Assembly (NCBI RefSeq): GCF_905404315.1
Contig: NC_066278.1
Location: 2,124,001-2,188,000 of the forward strand
Length of the DNA: 64,000 nucleotides
Direction of reading: 5' to 3'
From: Leptidea sinapis
Lineage: Eukaryota > Arthropoda > Insecta > Lepidoptera > Pieridae
How positions within the stretch are numbered: the stretch's first letter is position 1; every line of letters starts with the position of its first letter. The position numbers were made by a program, and so were the translations under genes. The notes under the pieces were generated by a model. That model made no database searches, was not told the DNA's origin, and saw nothing but the letters and a program-made list of their open reading frames with translations. Below are positions 33,114 to 44,011 of the stretch, one piece after another.

Positions 33114-34639
33114 ATTAGCACAGAGTAGGGAAAGATGCTAGTAGTCCTAGTAAGGTTTTTATGATGCTCAAAGTTTCAACCCATATTGACACTATTATGG
33201 GCAGATCGGTATCTTTTCATCAGCTTATCCGGTAATATTTAAGCAAGTTATAATCATCCCAAACATATCGTACGCAGTTATTTGGATTTAAAAATATCAA
33301 ACTTGCCATCCAAGCTGAAATTTTCTCGCATTATAAACCCCAAGATAAATCAACCGATTCTGGTTCTATCAACTGACAGTCAAAACACTCAAATAACCGC
33401 AAACAGTCTGGAGACGTGATAGAAAGAACGAAGAACCGACCACATACTATTATAAAGTTTTTACAAGCGGAGTAAATCATTCTTACATTCTTACGGCTAC
33501 GACAAAACTTCCGGTCCCTTGGCAATGGAAAACTTTTTTATTCGACGTACCAATAATTCAAGATACGTTGTCAAAGTTTTATTGCAAAAATGCTTCGTAT
33601 AAATATTAGTTTATGGTTATTTCTATGAGATGAAATATGGACGTATTTTGATATTGAAAGCATACGTCACTTTGGGATGTTATATTGTAGGCCCAAAACT
33701 TATTGTAAGTATTTATTGTAAGATAGCCGTTAGTTTTTTTATTTTATTTTTGGAGTTTATTGGAGTTACTCTTTACGAATCGATTTTCATATAAGGCGCC
33801 CGGTATGAGGAAAATATGGATAGGATAATCTGCTCATCATAATATCATAGTAACGTTTTTGGTGCGCATAATTTCTCGAGCACCTTTCACTGTCTTGTAT
33901 TTTGAAGCTTAATTATATTATTGAAATTGATTTATTATTATACTTTCATAAAGTAAAGTGAAAATTTTAAAAATTATGGAAGAAAGTGGTGTAAATAATA
34001 GTGCCGGTAAATCTATGTTATATTTATATATACATTAATATGATATGTATTGTATATATAAACATGTACAGCTTTGTATTTATTTAATATTGAATTATCA
34101 ATATAGTTGTTACTAATTTATATGAGCTATGCAAATAATTATATGTTTAATTTAATATGGAGAGTATATATAGCGCATTTCACGCCAAATAGACAATTTT
34201 TAACCTAACCTATTATATATTTTTTTAATATCTATATATTTTTTTTAATTAATACGCTTTTATTAGCTTCTGCTGTATGTATGTTTGTAACCGACTCCAT
34301 TGGACTTGATTTTGTTTAGTACCTGTTCAAAGACAATCATTCTTGAGCAGTAAACTCCAGTCGTGCGTCGGAGCTGACACACACATTTTTTTATCATTGT
34401 TTATGAGCTCACTATAATAAGAATATAAACTCAGTATGTTAAATATAAACTCATCATTATATCAAGGAATGAGCTATCTATCTACTATACATAGATTATT
34501 CAATCTGAACTTAAATCTGCAATGTAATTGCAGAAATCATCACAGAACCTCCCAAAGATCTGCCAAATCTGAGAGATACATAAACACTTAACAAAATTAA
34601 CATCAGATTTTTAATTCCTCTTAATGTCTATAGGCCTCT
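33114..34639. other. unassigned AT-rich DNA
   Basis: ORF at 33331-33525 (minus) not convincing. A short ATG-led stretch at about 33976-34006 followed by GTAAAT could mimic a first exon, but nothing else supports it. Confidence 0.4.
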
Positions 34640-34790
34640 TTAATAAAAGCAAAATCATAAAAAGCTAAAACTGTTCTAGAAAGGTAAATATTTTTATATT
34701 CTGTAAGCAAATTAAAAAGATAATAAAATAGGTACTATGTAGAATTAGTAACACTTCACAGCTTTACGTTACAATTATATTGCAGCTGTT
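34640..34790 (-). repeat. dispersed repeat; uninterrupted paralogue of the site hit by the LINE at 37685-42411
   Basis: The reverse complement reads TGTAACGTAAAGCTGTGAAG, then TGTTACTAATTCTACATAG and later TTCTAGAACAGTTTTAGC. The same sequence occurs split on either side of the LINE (37657-37684 and 42412 to about 42510). This copy has no LINE and so shows the empty site. Confidence 0.8.
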
Positions 34791-35589
34791 GTAGAGGACA
34801 TAAGGGTGCTTAATAAACATATACGCAAATTTATGTTTATGTCTGTGTGTCACACGCCACGTCAGCCTTGCGGTGACCAGCGCGACGGACGCTACATCCC
34901 TCTATGCAATCACTATTGAACTCAAACCATAAGCTTATAGCGATTGAGTGAAAATAACTATTTTTTATAATAATTTAATGCAATATAAATAATATAAAAT
35001 CTCTTAGATATAAAAATACTTGTTATCGTGCACTTATTTTCAATATGATTTTTTTATCTGCGAGGGGGCAAAAGTGGTGACTATTTCAATTTATTAATTT
35101 CTTTAAAAAATACTGGGAGACTATCAGTGCCGGGTTTACAAATTTACTGACCCTGTGTTTTATTGTTTTGTGATCATAATACATATTGTATACCTGTTTG
35201 TAGTCCTATTTTTAAAAGAAAGTAATAAATAATATTAACACGTCACTCGTTTTATTAATATTAGACTGAGCCGTCTCCAAATTTTGCCATTTTTGCTCAG
35301 TTAATGTAAATAGTATTTAATTTGACATTAATATTGTATAATGAATCATAATAATTAAAAATATTGATATGTCAAACCTGTTTTTAATCAGTCAATGAAA
35401 TGTATATGTTACATTTCCATTATGTAAATATCTCACCCCTGTTTCATAGACCAGACATATTCTACACATATTATCATCATTATAAGTGTATATGAATAAT
35501 CCACTGCGCATTTGTAAGCTACATAGAAATGCATAGAACTCCATAGAATTGTCTTAGGAACATAATAAGACAGTTATAATATAATATTT
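34791..35589. other. unassigned AT-rich DNA
   Basis: A mixed patch around 34855-34930 (CCACGTCAGCCTTGCGGTGA) and otherwise AT-rich sequence. No feature recognised. Confidence 0.4.
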
Positions 35590-35935
35590 GGCCTATTAAT
35601 ATGTACGGCTGGAAAAATGTGAACAGCAGCCGCTTACAGAGCTTCGAAATATGGTGTTACCGTCGAATAATGTGCATCAGCTAGTCACAGAAGATTAAAA
35701 GCGCAAAATAGATATCCGTTTTCTCAGACACGATGCCCCTTAGCTCATTAGAATGGGCTAAGTCGAAAGAATGAGATGCGTTGGGTGCAAAACCTAAAAG
35801 GCGAACATACAGGGGTAGTCTGAGAATACCTACGGCAACAAACTGTTCCGTCTTGCTGGTGATAGGGGCGGATACTAAAGCAGAGTTCCAACCTTTATGA
35901 CTTAAACAGTAACTAACTAACTAAGAAAGACAATA
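35590..35935 (+). pseudogene. LINE RT C-terminal fragment (LQSFEIWCYRRI type)
   Basis: The plus strand encodes LQSFEIWCYRRIM, then in shifted frames KNEMRWVQNLKG and NKLFRLAGDRGG. These match in style the segment after the RT of RTE-like/related LINEs (LQSFEMWCYRRI, a ..LRNL..W motif, then ..LFRLA.DR). It ends in an AACT tandem (GTAACTAACTAACTAAG, about 35910-35925). Stops and frameshifts throughout. Confidence 0.6.
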
Positions 35936-36180
35936 TATACCATTCGATTTGACAAAAAGCCATGCTTCATCTAGTCTGACTTCCCCAAATCCGATTAGCT
36001 GTGACTCTAATAATATAAATCAAAATCAACGGATTCAGGTTGGGCTCACTTGATATTAGATGGTCATTCCCACTCATAACGTCATTAATAATGCGCAGCC
36101 GATCGAATTTTTATACACCATAAAGCAGAAAAAAAATACCTTTTATTTTAAAATAAACGATTATTTTGATTTATAATATA
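35936..36180. other. unassigned DNA
   Basis: Short AT-rich stretch before the Helitron; ends in A, the Helitron flank. Confidence 0.5.
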
Positions 36181-36365
36181 CTAGCTGACCCGACAGACGT
36201 TGTTCTGTTCATAATAAAAAAAAAACTCTTGCGGATCGAATTTTCTAAAATCCGTTCTCATCTGACCTCTACTCGGTGAAAAGAATATTCCTACCAAATT
36301 TCAAGTCTTTAGCTCTAGTGGTTCCAGAGATATCGTGATGAGTGACTATATACGTGGAAATCTCT

Positions 36366-36400
36366 TATATATATATATCTATCTATATATATATATATCG
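36366..36400 (+). repeat. AT/CTAT microsatellite
   Basis: TATATATATATATCTATCTA and more TA units inside the Helitron. Confidence 0.9.
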
Positions 36401-36519
36401 GTCAGGGCGAATGCGAGACGCGGATCGGAAATTAAAGATTTGCGGGCTAACTCGTCATGCAAAATGTTCATTAAGTAGTTGCTGCAGATCTGAAGAATTG
36501 CTATTATCATTGCTGCATT

Positions 36520-37296
36520 GATCTCTTGACATCGATGAAGTTATTTGTCCATGTTGCCCATGAAGTATAATTAACTAACAATTTAAGCTGTGCATCTTCG
36601 AGTGGTTGCAGTGATCCAATACGATGGTGAATCTGTCCTTATATCTACAATATCAAAAGCAAAACCCGATTTATAAACACTTTTTTTAGAATTAGCATAC
36701 ACAATACATAGGAATAAGTATAGTACGCATGTTATTCTTTTACTGTATTGTGTGTAAGTATGTAAATAAATAAATACCTTGAATGTCGGATTAAATCCTC
36801 GTTCTTAGATGTTTGCCCCAAATGACGTCATTTGGAAACAAACATTGTATTTTTGAGTGTTTTCTAGAACATGGCAGCACAATTCTTGCGTTTCTCCGCA
36901 GAATACTCGCAAACAACGTCCATCGGCCCAATGTGAAAGCTAGTATGCAAGTACTACAACTACAGTATAGTATAAGTACTGCAATCGTATCGAAACGCTG
37001 CTCGATTCAAATCAGTACTTCATAAAATATTCTTGTGCGTCGAAAATTATCTATAATTTGTTGATCTCTGAGGTTTTACTGGACGATTTCGTATTGCCAG
37101 CCGATCCGTTTTACGGGCTGCTACGCTTTGCTCTTGTGATTCATAGCACGAAGACGATCCATACTAACGCGGTTCTTTTCACCTGCAATTTCTTGTTCTT
37201 CTTCAGTCCTTTCATGTGCAATATTTCGAATCCTAGTTGCATTACGTCTTTCTCGGGAATAATTTGATCGTCTTGGTCGTGACATTGTTAATGATA
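36520..37296 (-). pseudogene. Helitron protein N-terminal remnants
   Basis: The minus strand from 37285 reads MSRPRRSNYSRERRNATRI followed by RNIAHERTEEEQEI, the basic N-terminus of Helitron transposases. Around 36810-36930, shifted frames read CLRVFCGETQELCC, YNVCFQMTSFGANI and GFNPTFK. Around 36550-36650 a frame reads GQIHHRIGSLQPLEDAQL, then LLVNYTSWATWTNN. These occur in the expected order for the Helitron-like N domain upstream of Rep. Multiple frameshifts, stops and missing segments. The tyrosine Rep motif and the helicase are absent. Confidence 0.75.
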
Positions 37297-37672
37297 ATAT
37301 CGGCACAATAAGCTAATAGAAACACACCAACCGGTCAACTTGAATAACATGACGTGCACTGTCAGTTGTATTTTATAACTCATGTAGCGTGAAACTAACA
37401 AAAAACTTTATTGAATTCTTTCTATTCTCGAGATGTCATCAAAATGTCAATCAATACAAAATCTATCAGTAAATATATTTTTTTTAATAATATTTTTTCG
37501 TAATTTTTTTGATATTGTATCACTTATTATATCCTATGTCCGTCTCCTGGTTCTAAGCTACCTCCTCACCAATTTTCAGCCATATCGGTAAAGCCGTTCT
37601 TGAGTTATAAATAGTGTAACTAACACGACTTTCTTTTATATATATAGATTTATAAATGTAACGTAAAGCTGT

Positions 37673-37684
37673 GAAGTGTCACTA
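37673..37684 (+). repeat. target-site duplication, left copy
   Basis: GAAGTGTCACTA, identical to 42412-42423. Confidence 0.9.
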
Positions 37685-37764
37685 TATAGGTTATAGGTTA
37701 TCACGGGCTATTATCCGCAACTCGACGACTACAGCGCGCCTATTTTGCGTGGTGAGGTGGGCGG

Positions 37765-40450
37765 CTAATCCTGCCACTCCAGCTCCTCAAGGTATTGTAT
37801 CAAACCTCTGATGTCACCCATGACCTCGGGGAGAGTCCTCGGTGACCCCAGGTGTTTGGCCCGGTATGTGGCCACACTTCTACACTCCAGAATGACGTGT
37901 GCGGCTGTTTCATCTGCCTCCATGCAGGCTCTGCACAGTGGGCTGTCGGTGACACCTATATTAAACAGATGCTTGTTAAAAGGGCCGTGACCCGTTAGTA
38001 CATGAGTTATTTTCCGTAACCTAGGTCGTGGAAGTTTTACTAGTGTGCGAGAGAGCTTTGGGTCTATTTGAGGTAGAGCTTCTTTTGCTTGTCTACACCC
38101 ACTCACTTCCATCCAGTACTTATTATGTAATTCCTTGGTGTGTTGGCGTATTACCATCGGAGGCCAGCTAGGCGGGAGAGGGATAGTTGGTTCTGGTCCT
38201 TTTGCTGTCATCGCTGAGCCCCTCCTGGCCAATTCATCAGCGGCATCGTTCCCTCGTAAGTTACTGTGACCCTTTATCCATTGAAGAGTTACTTGGTTGT
38301 TATTTTCGCATAACTCCCTCAGACACTGGTGACAGTTGTATATTAGCTTAGAGGTGATAGTGTGGCTTTGTAGAGCTCGTAGTACTGATTTGCTATCTGA
38401 AAGGATGCGGATGGAGTAGTCTTTTGCCTTTCGAGTCAAAGTAGCTGTGACTGCTTCTATTATACCCATGCATTCTGCTTGGAAGACCGTGTTATGAGCA
38501 CCTAGTGATGCAGCTATTCTTATATTTAGGTCATCCGAGAACACTCCGTATCCCGTGCCCGACCTTGTCTTTGAGCCATCTGTGAAAATTCTGAGGTCTT
38601 TTGTATTGAAGTCCTCTTTCAGTTCTTCATACAGCTGTATTTTGTATCTCTTATCGAATATGTATTCCTTTGGAGATCTATCACTGACTGCCAAGAGCAG
38701 AGGCTCCTTTTCAATCACCTCATTTAGAACCTCTGGGTGTGGGGATTGAGTGGTTTTCCAAAGATCTAGTGTCTTCAACCTTACTGCGGCGCAGGCCGCC
38801 TCTTGTTTTATAAAGAGGTGTAGAGCCGGAAGGTTCAGCATAGCTTCTACAGCCGCAGTAGGTGTGGTTCGCATACATCCTGTGATAGCCATACACGCTA
38901 GTCTTTGGAATCGTTGCAGTTTATTACAAGTAGTGTTCAGCTTAGTGCGTGGCCACCAAACAACTGCGCCGTAACATACATCACAGCTGTGTAGAGCCAT
39001 AGTACGATGTTCGGGGCAAGTCCCCATGTCTTTCCTATCATTCTACGGCATTGCCAGAAGGTTAAAGTAGCTGTATTTATTTTTGACTCCAAGTGGGCGG
39101 CCCAGTTTAACTTGCAGTCAAGTATTACTTCTAAATACTTCACTTCGCTGTTTAGTTGGAGTTCGGTATTAAACAGTTTTGGCAGTTTATAGTTACCCAA
39201 AACTCTTTTGTTTGTGAACATTACCAGTTCCGTTGTTAATGGGTTGACTGATAGGTCGTTATCTATGCACCATTTTTCCAAAATTTTCAATGCTGCATTT
39301 GTTACTTCACATATAGTACTGGCAAACTTTCCGCATATCAATATAGTTAGGTCGTCTGCGTAGCCTACCGTAAAGTAGTGATTTTCGTTTAGAGTGATAA
39401 TTAGATCATTTACTACCAAGTTCCATAAAAGAGGTGAGATTACTCCTCCTTGGGGGCAGCCTTTAGCGACAATTGCCTTCTGTGTCTCACTTTCATTTAG
39501 TAATATCACTCTATGTTTGAGCATGTTTCCAATCCATGATGACAGAGTTGTACATACTCCATGGCGGTGTAGTGCTTCTTTTATTTTTGTAAATTTTGTC
39601 TTATTGAAGGCTCCTTCATTGTCCTCGAAGGTTCCTAGACAAAAGGTTTTTTCCGAAAGTGCGCCCTCTATAACGTTCACTACAGCGTGAAGTGCAGATT
39701 CGATGCTTTTACCTTGGCTGTATGCGTGTTGATTAGGGTGTAGGGGTATGTGCTTAAGGTAAGGGCGAAAGAGGTCAGACTGATGGGTCTGTATGATTTA
39801 GCGTTGGAATAGTCACTTTTACCTGGTTTAGGTATGAAAATCACTTTTCCTTCTCTCCATCTCCTAGGGATGTATCTAAGCGCTAGACACGCCCTGAATA
39901 TGTTGATCAGCCGGATGTGGAGACCCTCTCCTCCCCATTGAAATAAGGCGGGAAAGATCCCATCTGACTGACTTAAAGGGGTGAAAAGAATTTATAGCCC
40001 ACTTTGTTTTATCGGTTGTCACCAACTTGTGTGCTTGTTGCCAGTCAGCTTCCTCAGCGGTTACGTTTTCATTTACCCACTCGATATGCTGCATTATTTT
40101 GCATCCTGGAAAGTGAGTTTCCGTCAGGACTCGCTCTGTTTCCTCTGGTGAGTTGGTAAATGTACCATCAGGTTTCAGCAGGGATCCGAGGATTTGCCTG
40201 GGTTGGTTAGAGATTAATTTCCTTGCCCTGTTGGCCTGGTTATGTCATTGGATGCTACTGCAGAATTTCCGCCAGCTTTCTGATCTTCTGTATCTGATGC
40301 GTTTCTTGTATTCAGACTTAAACTCTTTGTAGATGTCCCAGTCGTATTGATCGCCTGTGTTCATTGCGCGGTTCAGATATCTCCTTACTTTTTTCCTGAG
40401 CCTTTCTAATTCAGGTCCCCACCAGGTTTGGGGTCTTGGTCTGTCTGACT
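37765..40450 (-). pseudogene. LINE ORF2: reverse transcriptase plus RNase H, several frameshifts
   Basis: From the 5' side, TWWGPELERLRKKVRRYL is the linker that normally follows the endonuclease. The RT follows: YIPRRWREGKVIFIPKPGKS, SYRPISLTSF, then after a frameshift LGTFEDNEGAFNKTKF, KGCPQGGVISPLLWN and VGYADDLTIL (YADD at 39351-39362). FEDNEGAF has E-D-N where LDIEGAFD is usual. Another shift near 38940-39000 leads to the C-terminal frame (39027-37765). The RNase H there has D in RIFTDGSKT, E in FQAECMGI, D in ILSDSKSVL and H/D in KGHSNLRGNDAADELA. A Cys/His region (CRACMEADETAAHVILEC) ends the protein. Plus ORFs here are shadows. Confidence 0.9.
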
Positions 40451-40544
40451 AAGGGCTGGTGAGGGGATATGCAGAGCTCTTCAATGCCCTTGGTGCAGTC
40501 GGTATCGCCTTTGGTGCCCGCCGCCAGAAGCTCTTCGAGCTCCT

Positions 40545-41706
40545 TTAGGCTGTCGAGCGCTTCCTCCGAGGGTTGGCACAGTTGCCGTCTGCTGGGTCAA
40601 TTGTTTGAGCGTCCATGGGTTCCGGCAGTGCATCACTGTCGTCTATACTAGTCCCTGTTGCTGTCGTTGCCTCACCATTTGTATCCTTAGAGGGGGGGGT
40701 CTCGGTGTATTTACCTCCTGGCCCCTGGAACTTCAGATACACTGAGCCAAGCATGAATGAAAGCTGGCGCTCGTGCTCCAAGATTTTGGGGATTTGGCCC
40801 TCCGGGATGCTTACCACGATGAAGCTGTGGTCGTTGTGGTGATAAAGGGCATGTAACAGCCAGCTGTCTACTTTGGCCCAAGAGGTTTGGAACCGTACCA
40901 TACCGCCGATTGTTTTGGTGTCCTTCCATTCACCAGGTAGTAGAATACCACACCTGACACGGTTGGGAATTTCCCAAATATTCTTCGTAGACAGGTTTGC
41001 CCAGAAACGCAGGCCCTTCTCTGTCTTCACTCATAGCGGCCATCATGGCTGTCATGAGCTTCAATATGCCCTGTAGTGAAAGATGTTATGGCCACAACAG
41101 GGTCGGTTTTCGCGGCGTTGGCGTATGACGTCAATTTGGGCCGATTTAGCAATTTGGCCCTCTTGTGGTCTCCCCTCGGAGAGTAGGTGTCATCCAAACG
41201 AGTACGTTTGGTGGATGCCGAGGGTTAGGCTACTCTGCCTGCTTTGTTAGAAGGAGGCCCTCGGTTGTCTGGGGCCTTCCTGGGATCATACCGGGCTTGC
41301 TTGACCGGCATATCCGAACCTCGTGAGGTGCTGGGTTGCGGTTCGGGTTCAGAGGAGGGCATTGAGGCGTTGGCCTTGCGAAGGCGAGCTGCTATGCGCC
41401 TTTGCCTCCTGTTGGGTCGATGGCGATCTGTGTTGTCTTGTGCCAAGTGACTCTCCCCTATTCGGGGTTTGTTTTGGTTTCAGCCCTTGTAGGGTCGACG
41501 AGGGTCCAACCTGCCTCCAGTCTGCTGACTGATTGGGCAGACACTGCTGATGCGGCGTCTGTGCCCATAGACGGTTCCCTATTAGGCTCCTTGGTCTGTA
41601 TTTTCTGGGTGCCAGCAGGTGCTGAACACGCTCCAGAGGTATGTGTGGTCTTCTCCACCGGGGAATTGGTTTGTTTTGGGGTTTTTTTGGATTTTGGGTT
41701 GTCCAT
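40545..41706 (-). pseudogene. LINE ORF1 with DUF4780-like domain, frameshifted
   Basis: The N-terminal part (41706-41458) reads MDNPKSKKTPKQTNSPVEKT, a basic, low-complexity lead. It continues in another frame (41446-41225) with NRRQRRIAARLRKANASM, then KRTRLDDTYSPRGDHKRAKL and LTSYANAAKTDPVVAI. The C-terminal frame (41030-40545) reads GLRFWANLSTKNIWEIPN, VRCGILLPGEW and VVSIPEGQIPKILEHER, which I recognise as the DUF4780-type domain found in ORF1 of such LINEs. At least two frameshifts. It probably bound the element's RNA. Confidence 0.7.
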
Positions 41707-41839
41707 ACTTTACCGGGTAAAAACTTCGTTCCCCTTGCTCCGGACCCTCCACCGAGCCCGCAACTGGGGATGGTTAAGTTAAACATCAGGGCTGCAAGGG
41801 GAATATAGGTCCAGCTGGTTGGCCTCTTGCGCGACATCG

Positions 41840-42411
41840 GGAGCTCGAGATAAGTGGCTGATGGATTCGATCTCCATCATCATCATCGATATCCATCAGT
41901 TCCTCCACCCATTCTTACCCCGTCAGCATGGCTGAGTACCTCCCTTTGCGGGGACCAGCCGAACCTCGCCTGTGGCCCCGCCAAGGCGGGGACACTTGAC
42001 CATTACCCTCGTGGCGGCTGCTCAGGGGGCTACCGTTTAGCTTGAAGCGTACTACGTTACAGGGGTAACTAATCCCTGACCCCTGTCCCGCTCAACCTCC
42101 CAGGACTCCGTCATCCCCGCGTACGGCGATCAACTGCGCAGGCCGAAAACGCAGGTGGATGTTGTTAAATCTTACGGTTGGCACCCACTAACCGCAGGAA
42201 GAGTAGAGCAGATATTAGCCACTGGCCAGCAAAGGACTGCCATTACGCAGTGATTAGTGAAAATCGAGCGCACTAACTAATCAGTCACAGGCGCAATGTT
42301 TCCAGGGTGCACCGGAGAGGTAGGTGTCATTCTATTCAGAACGCCTAAGAAAGGTTTCATCGTGGATCGACACCACCACCCACACGTGGAGGTTTCTGCT
42401 AAGCACCCCAA
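41840..42411 (-). other. GC-rich 5' UTR of the LINE
   Basis: No long frame fits ORF1 upstream of about 41840. Contains CCCCGCC..GGCGGGG pairs (about 41973-41990) that could fold. In this type of LINE the 5' UTR usually holds an internal promoter; that is inferred, not seen. Confidence 0.5.
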
Positions 42412-42423
42412 GAAGTGTCACTA
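42412..42423 (+). repeat. target-site duplication, right copy
   Basis: GAAGTGTCACTA, identical to 37673-37684. Sequence beyond it (AATTCTGCATAG) continues the interrupted repeat to about 42510. Confidence 0.9.
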
Positions 42424-42510
42424 ATTCTGCATAGTTTTTTTTACAGAATTTAAAAATACTTAAGTTTCTAGAACAGTTTTAGCATTTTATGATTTTGCCT
42501 TTATATATTT

Positions 42511-43860
42511 TAAACAATATGACATTTATAAACAAAAAGTTTTATGCATAATAAAAGTATTTCATATTAGTAAATATGCTTTTAACTTGAGCCAGCAGCC
42601 ACCCTAAATGTGAGGGCGTGAGTGCACAGACTAATGTATCACCAGATTATACGTGTGTACATCGCTACATCGCTAGAATATCCTGAGATATGTGTCTAGT
42701 ATAAACACTCCCAGATGCTTAATCCATGATAGGCAGTTTGTTCCTGCTAATAATAACAAGAAATAGAATTAACGATTGAACATAATTATGAGATTATTAT
42801 TATTACTATTATAAAACGTAATATGACTTTGTTTCTATATTACTACGACAATGCTTGTACATTTAACCCATCATTTGTATAATCACTTGTTCTACAATAC
42901 AACAAAATTTCATCAAGATAAGTCATGGTTGAGTTATAAAAGGATATACAGACAGACAGACTGACTGAGATTTCAAAAACCTTATAAAAATAGGTGGCAA
43001 CGAGTTGTAAAACGAGTTTCAAATTTAAACGACTTGAAGTGAAACTTTTTAGCGGTTTTGAGCCCTCTTCTTGAGATAGGTATGAAATGTTAAACACACG
43101 TCGAAAATTCGTTAGACAGTCGTTGAAATTATGGATGAAAGTTGATTTTTCTGAGACATAAACTTTTTAATGTAAAATAATTGTAATAGTTCTGAACTGT
43201 AATTTTTTTTATGTAATATAAATTGTATTTTTATATGGATAGCGAAATAAATAAATATTGTATTTATCCACATAAATGCGTGTACTTTATACTGATAAAT
43301 AAAGCAATTCGTGCGAAATTATTATTACACTTTTAAAACAAAAAGTCTTATGTTTTGAAATCTCATTCAAGTAAAAGACATCAGTATGTAGAATATAATT
43401 CAAAGTAGGTTATTGTAGCTATCAACCGAAGTCAGGAATTAGCATAACCGATTCCGTATTATGATCTCGATAATTGCTTGCGATAATTGGATTTTGCTCA
43501 TAAAAATGTAAAGCTTGCCATTTGAAAGTCCTTTGGTGGCTCTTTTGGGGGTTGTTGCTTATTTATATGCAAATTAACCGCAGTGGAAATGCCACGCACG
43601 GATAAGGTGCACCTGTGTTGTAAGAACAACATTCCTTCTTGCATTTTCATAGAATTTTCTGCATGAAAATTGTACTTAATTTTGCCACGTTTCAACGTTG
43701 CATCTGCGAAGAATTTAGGTGTAGCGCAAACGAGCACCCGTTTGTATACATATTAACACAGGAAGAGTACTGAAAGTGTGGAGCTTGATTTTGAAATACG
43801 CTCGTGGAGTTTTAGAATATTCTGGGTACAAAGTTGTATGTGTATTAAATATATTTCCAG
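42511..43860. other. unassigned DNA
   Basis: Contains a GACAGACAGACTGACTGAG track (about 42950) and an AAATAAATAAATATT run near 43247-43260 that could be an old LINE tail. Small minus ORFs at 42843-43097 and 43498-43737 are not recognised. Confidence 0.4.
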
Positions 43861-43989
43861 TTTAGAATGTTCTTTAACCCTAGAAGCCTAATCTACGCCT
43901 GCGAGGCGTACACGCAACCGAATATCGGTTGGCTGTTTCGCCAACTCGGTGGCCGACGGGAGTTAGCGAAAGATGCCAGTATATTTAAG
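43861..43989 (+). CDS. candidate internal exon of an unidentified host gene
   Basis: 129 nt (43 codons, phase 0 at both ends), open throughout, between TATTTCCAG and a perfect GTAAGT donor (43990-43995). It starts FRMFFNPRSLIYACEAYTQP and continues NIGWLFRQLGGRRELAKDAS, ending IFK. Codons use C and G at third positions far more than the surroundings (for example TAC GCC TGC GAG GCG TAC ACG). The spacing C-E-A-x7-W recalls the B and C strands of an immunoglobulin-like domain, but 43 residues are too few to be sure. The acceptor has a weak pyrimidine tract. No partner exon is visible within the window, and it could still be a chance ORF or TE fragment. Confidence 0.3.
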
Positions 43990-44011
43990 GTAAGTCACAA
44001 TATTTTTTTTT

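Larger units (their letters stand above)
36181..37648 (-). mobile_element. Helitron with remnants of the Rep/helicase gene (1,468 bp)
   Basis: The minus strand starts TC (37648-37647; TCTATATATATAAAAGAAAG) after an A and ends GGGTCAGCTAG (CTAG at 36184-36181) before a T, the A|TC...CTRR|T structure of Helitrons. A weak hairpin (ACAG...CTGT) lies about 11 bases before the CTAG. The interior encodes broken pieces of a Helitron N-terminal domain. Most of the Rep and all of the helicase are gone, and an AT microsatellite (36366-36400) sits inside. Confidence 0.85.
37685..42411 (-). mobile_element. I/LOA-group LINE with RNase H, complete between 12-bp target duplications (4,727 bp)
   Basis: The minus strand holds a GC-rich 5' UTR (about 42411-41840), decayed ORF1 (41706-40545), then ORF2 with RT and RNase H, and a 3' end of repeated ATAACCT units (37685-37705) instead of poly(A). 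It is flanked by GAAGTGTCACTA on both sides and lies within a repeat whose intact paralogue is at 34640-34790. The space between ORF1 and the RT is too small for an endonuclease, so that domain has been lost. GC content is clearly above the surroundings. Confidence 0.9.

Noticed and set aside
33976..34006. possible first exon (ATGGAAGAAAGTGG ... GTAAAT)
   Set aside because: Only about ten codons, weak donor, no promoter evidence.
36813..37025. plus ORF MPQMTSFGNKH... inside the Helitron
   Set aside because: Antisense to the Helitron N-domain remnants read on the minus strand.
41244..41782. plus-strand ORFs in the GC-rich LINE region
   Set aside because: Shadows of the minus-strand ORF1 and its upstream part; GC-rich DNA lacks stops on both strands.
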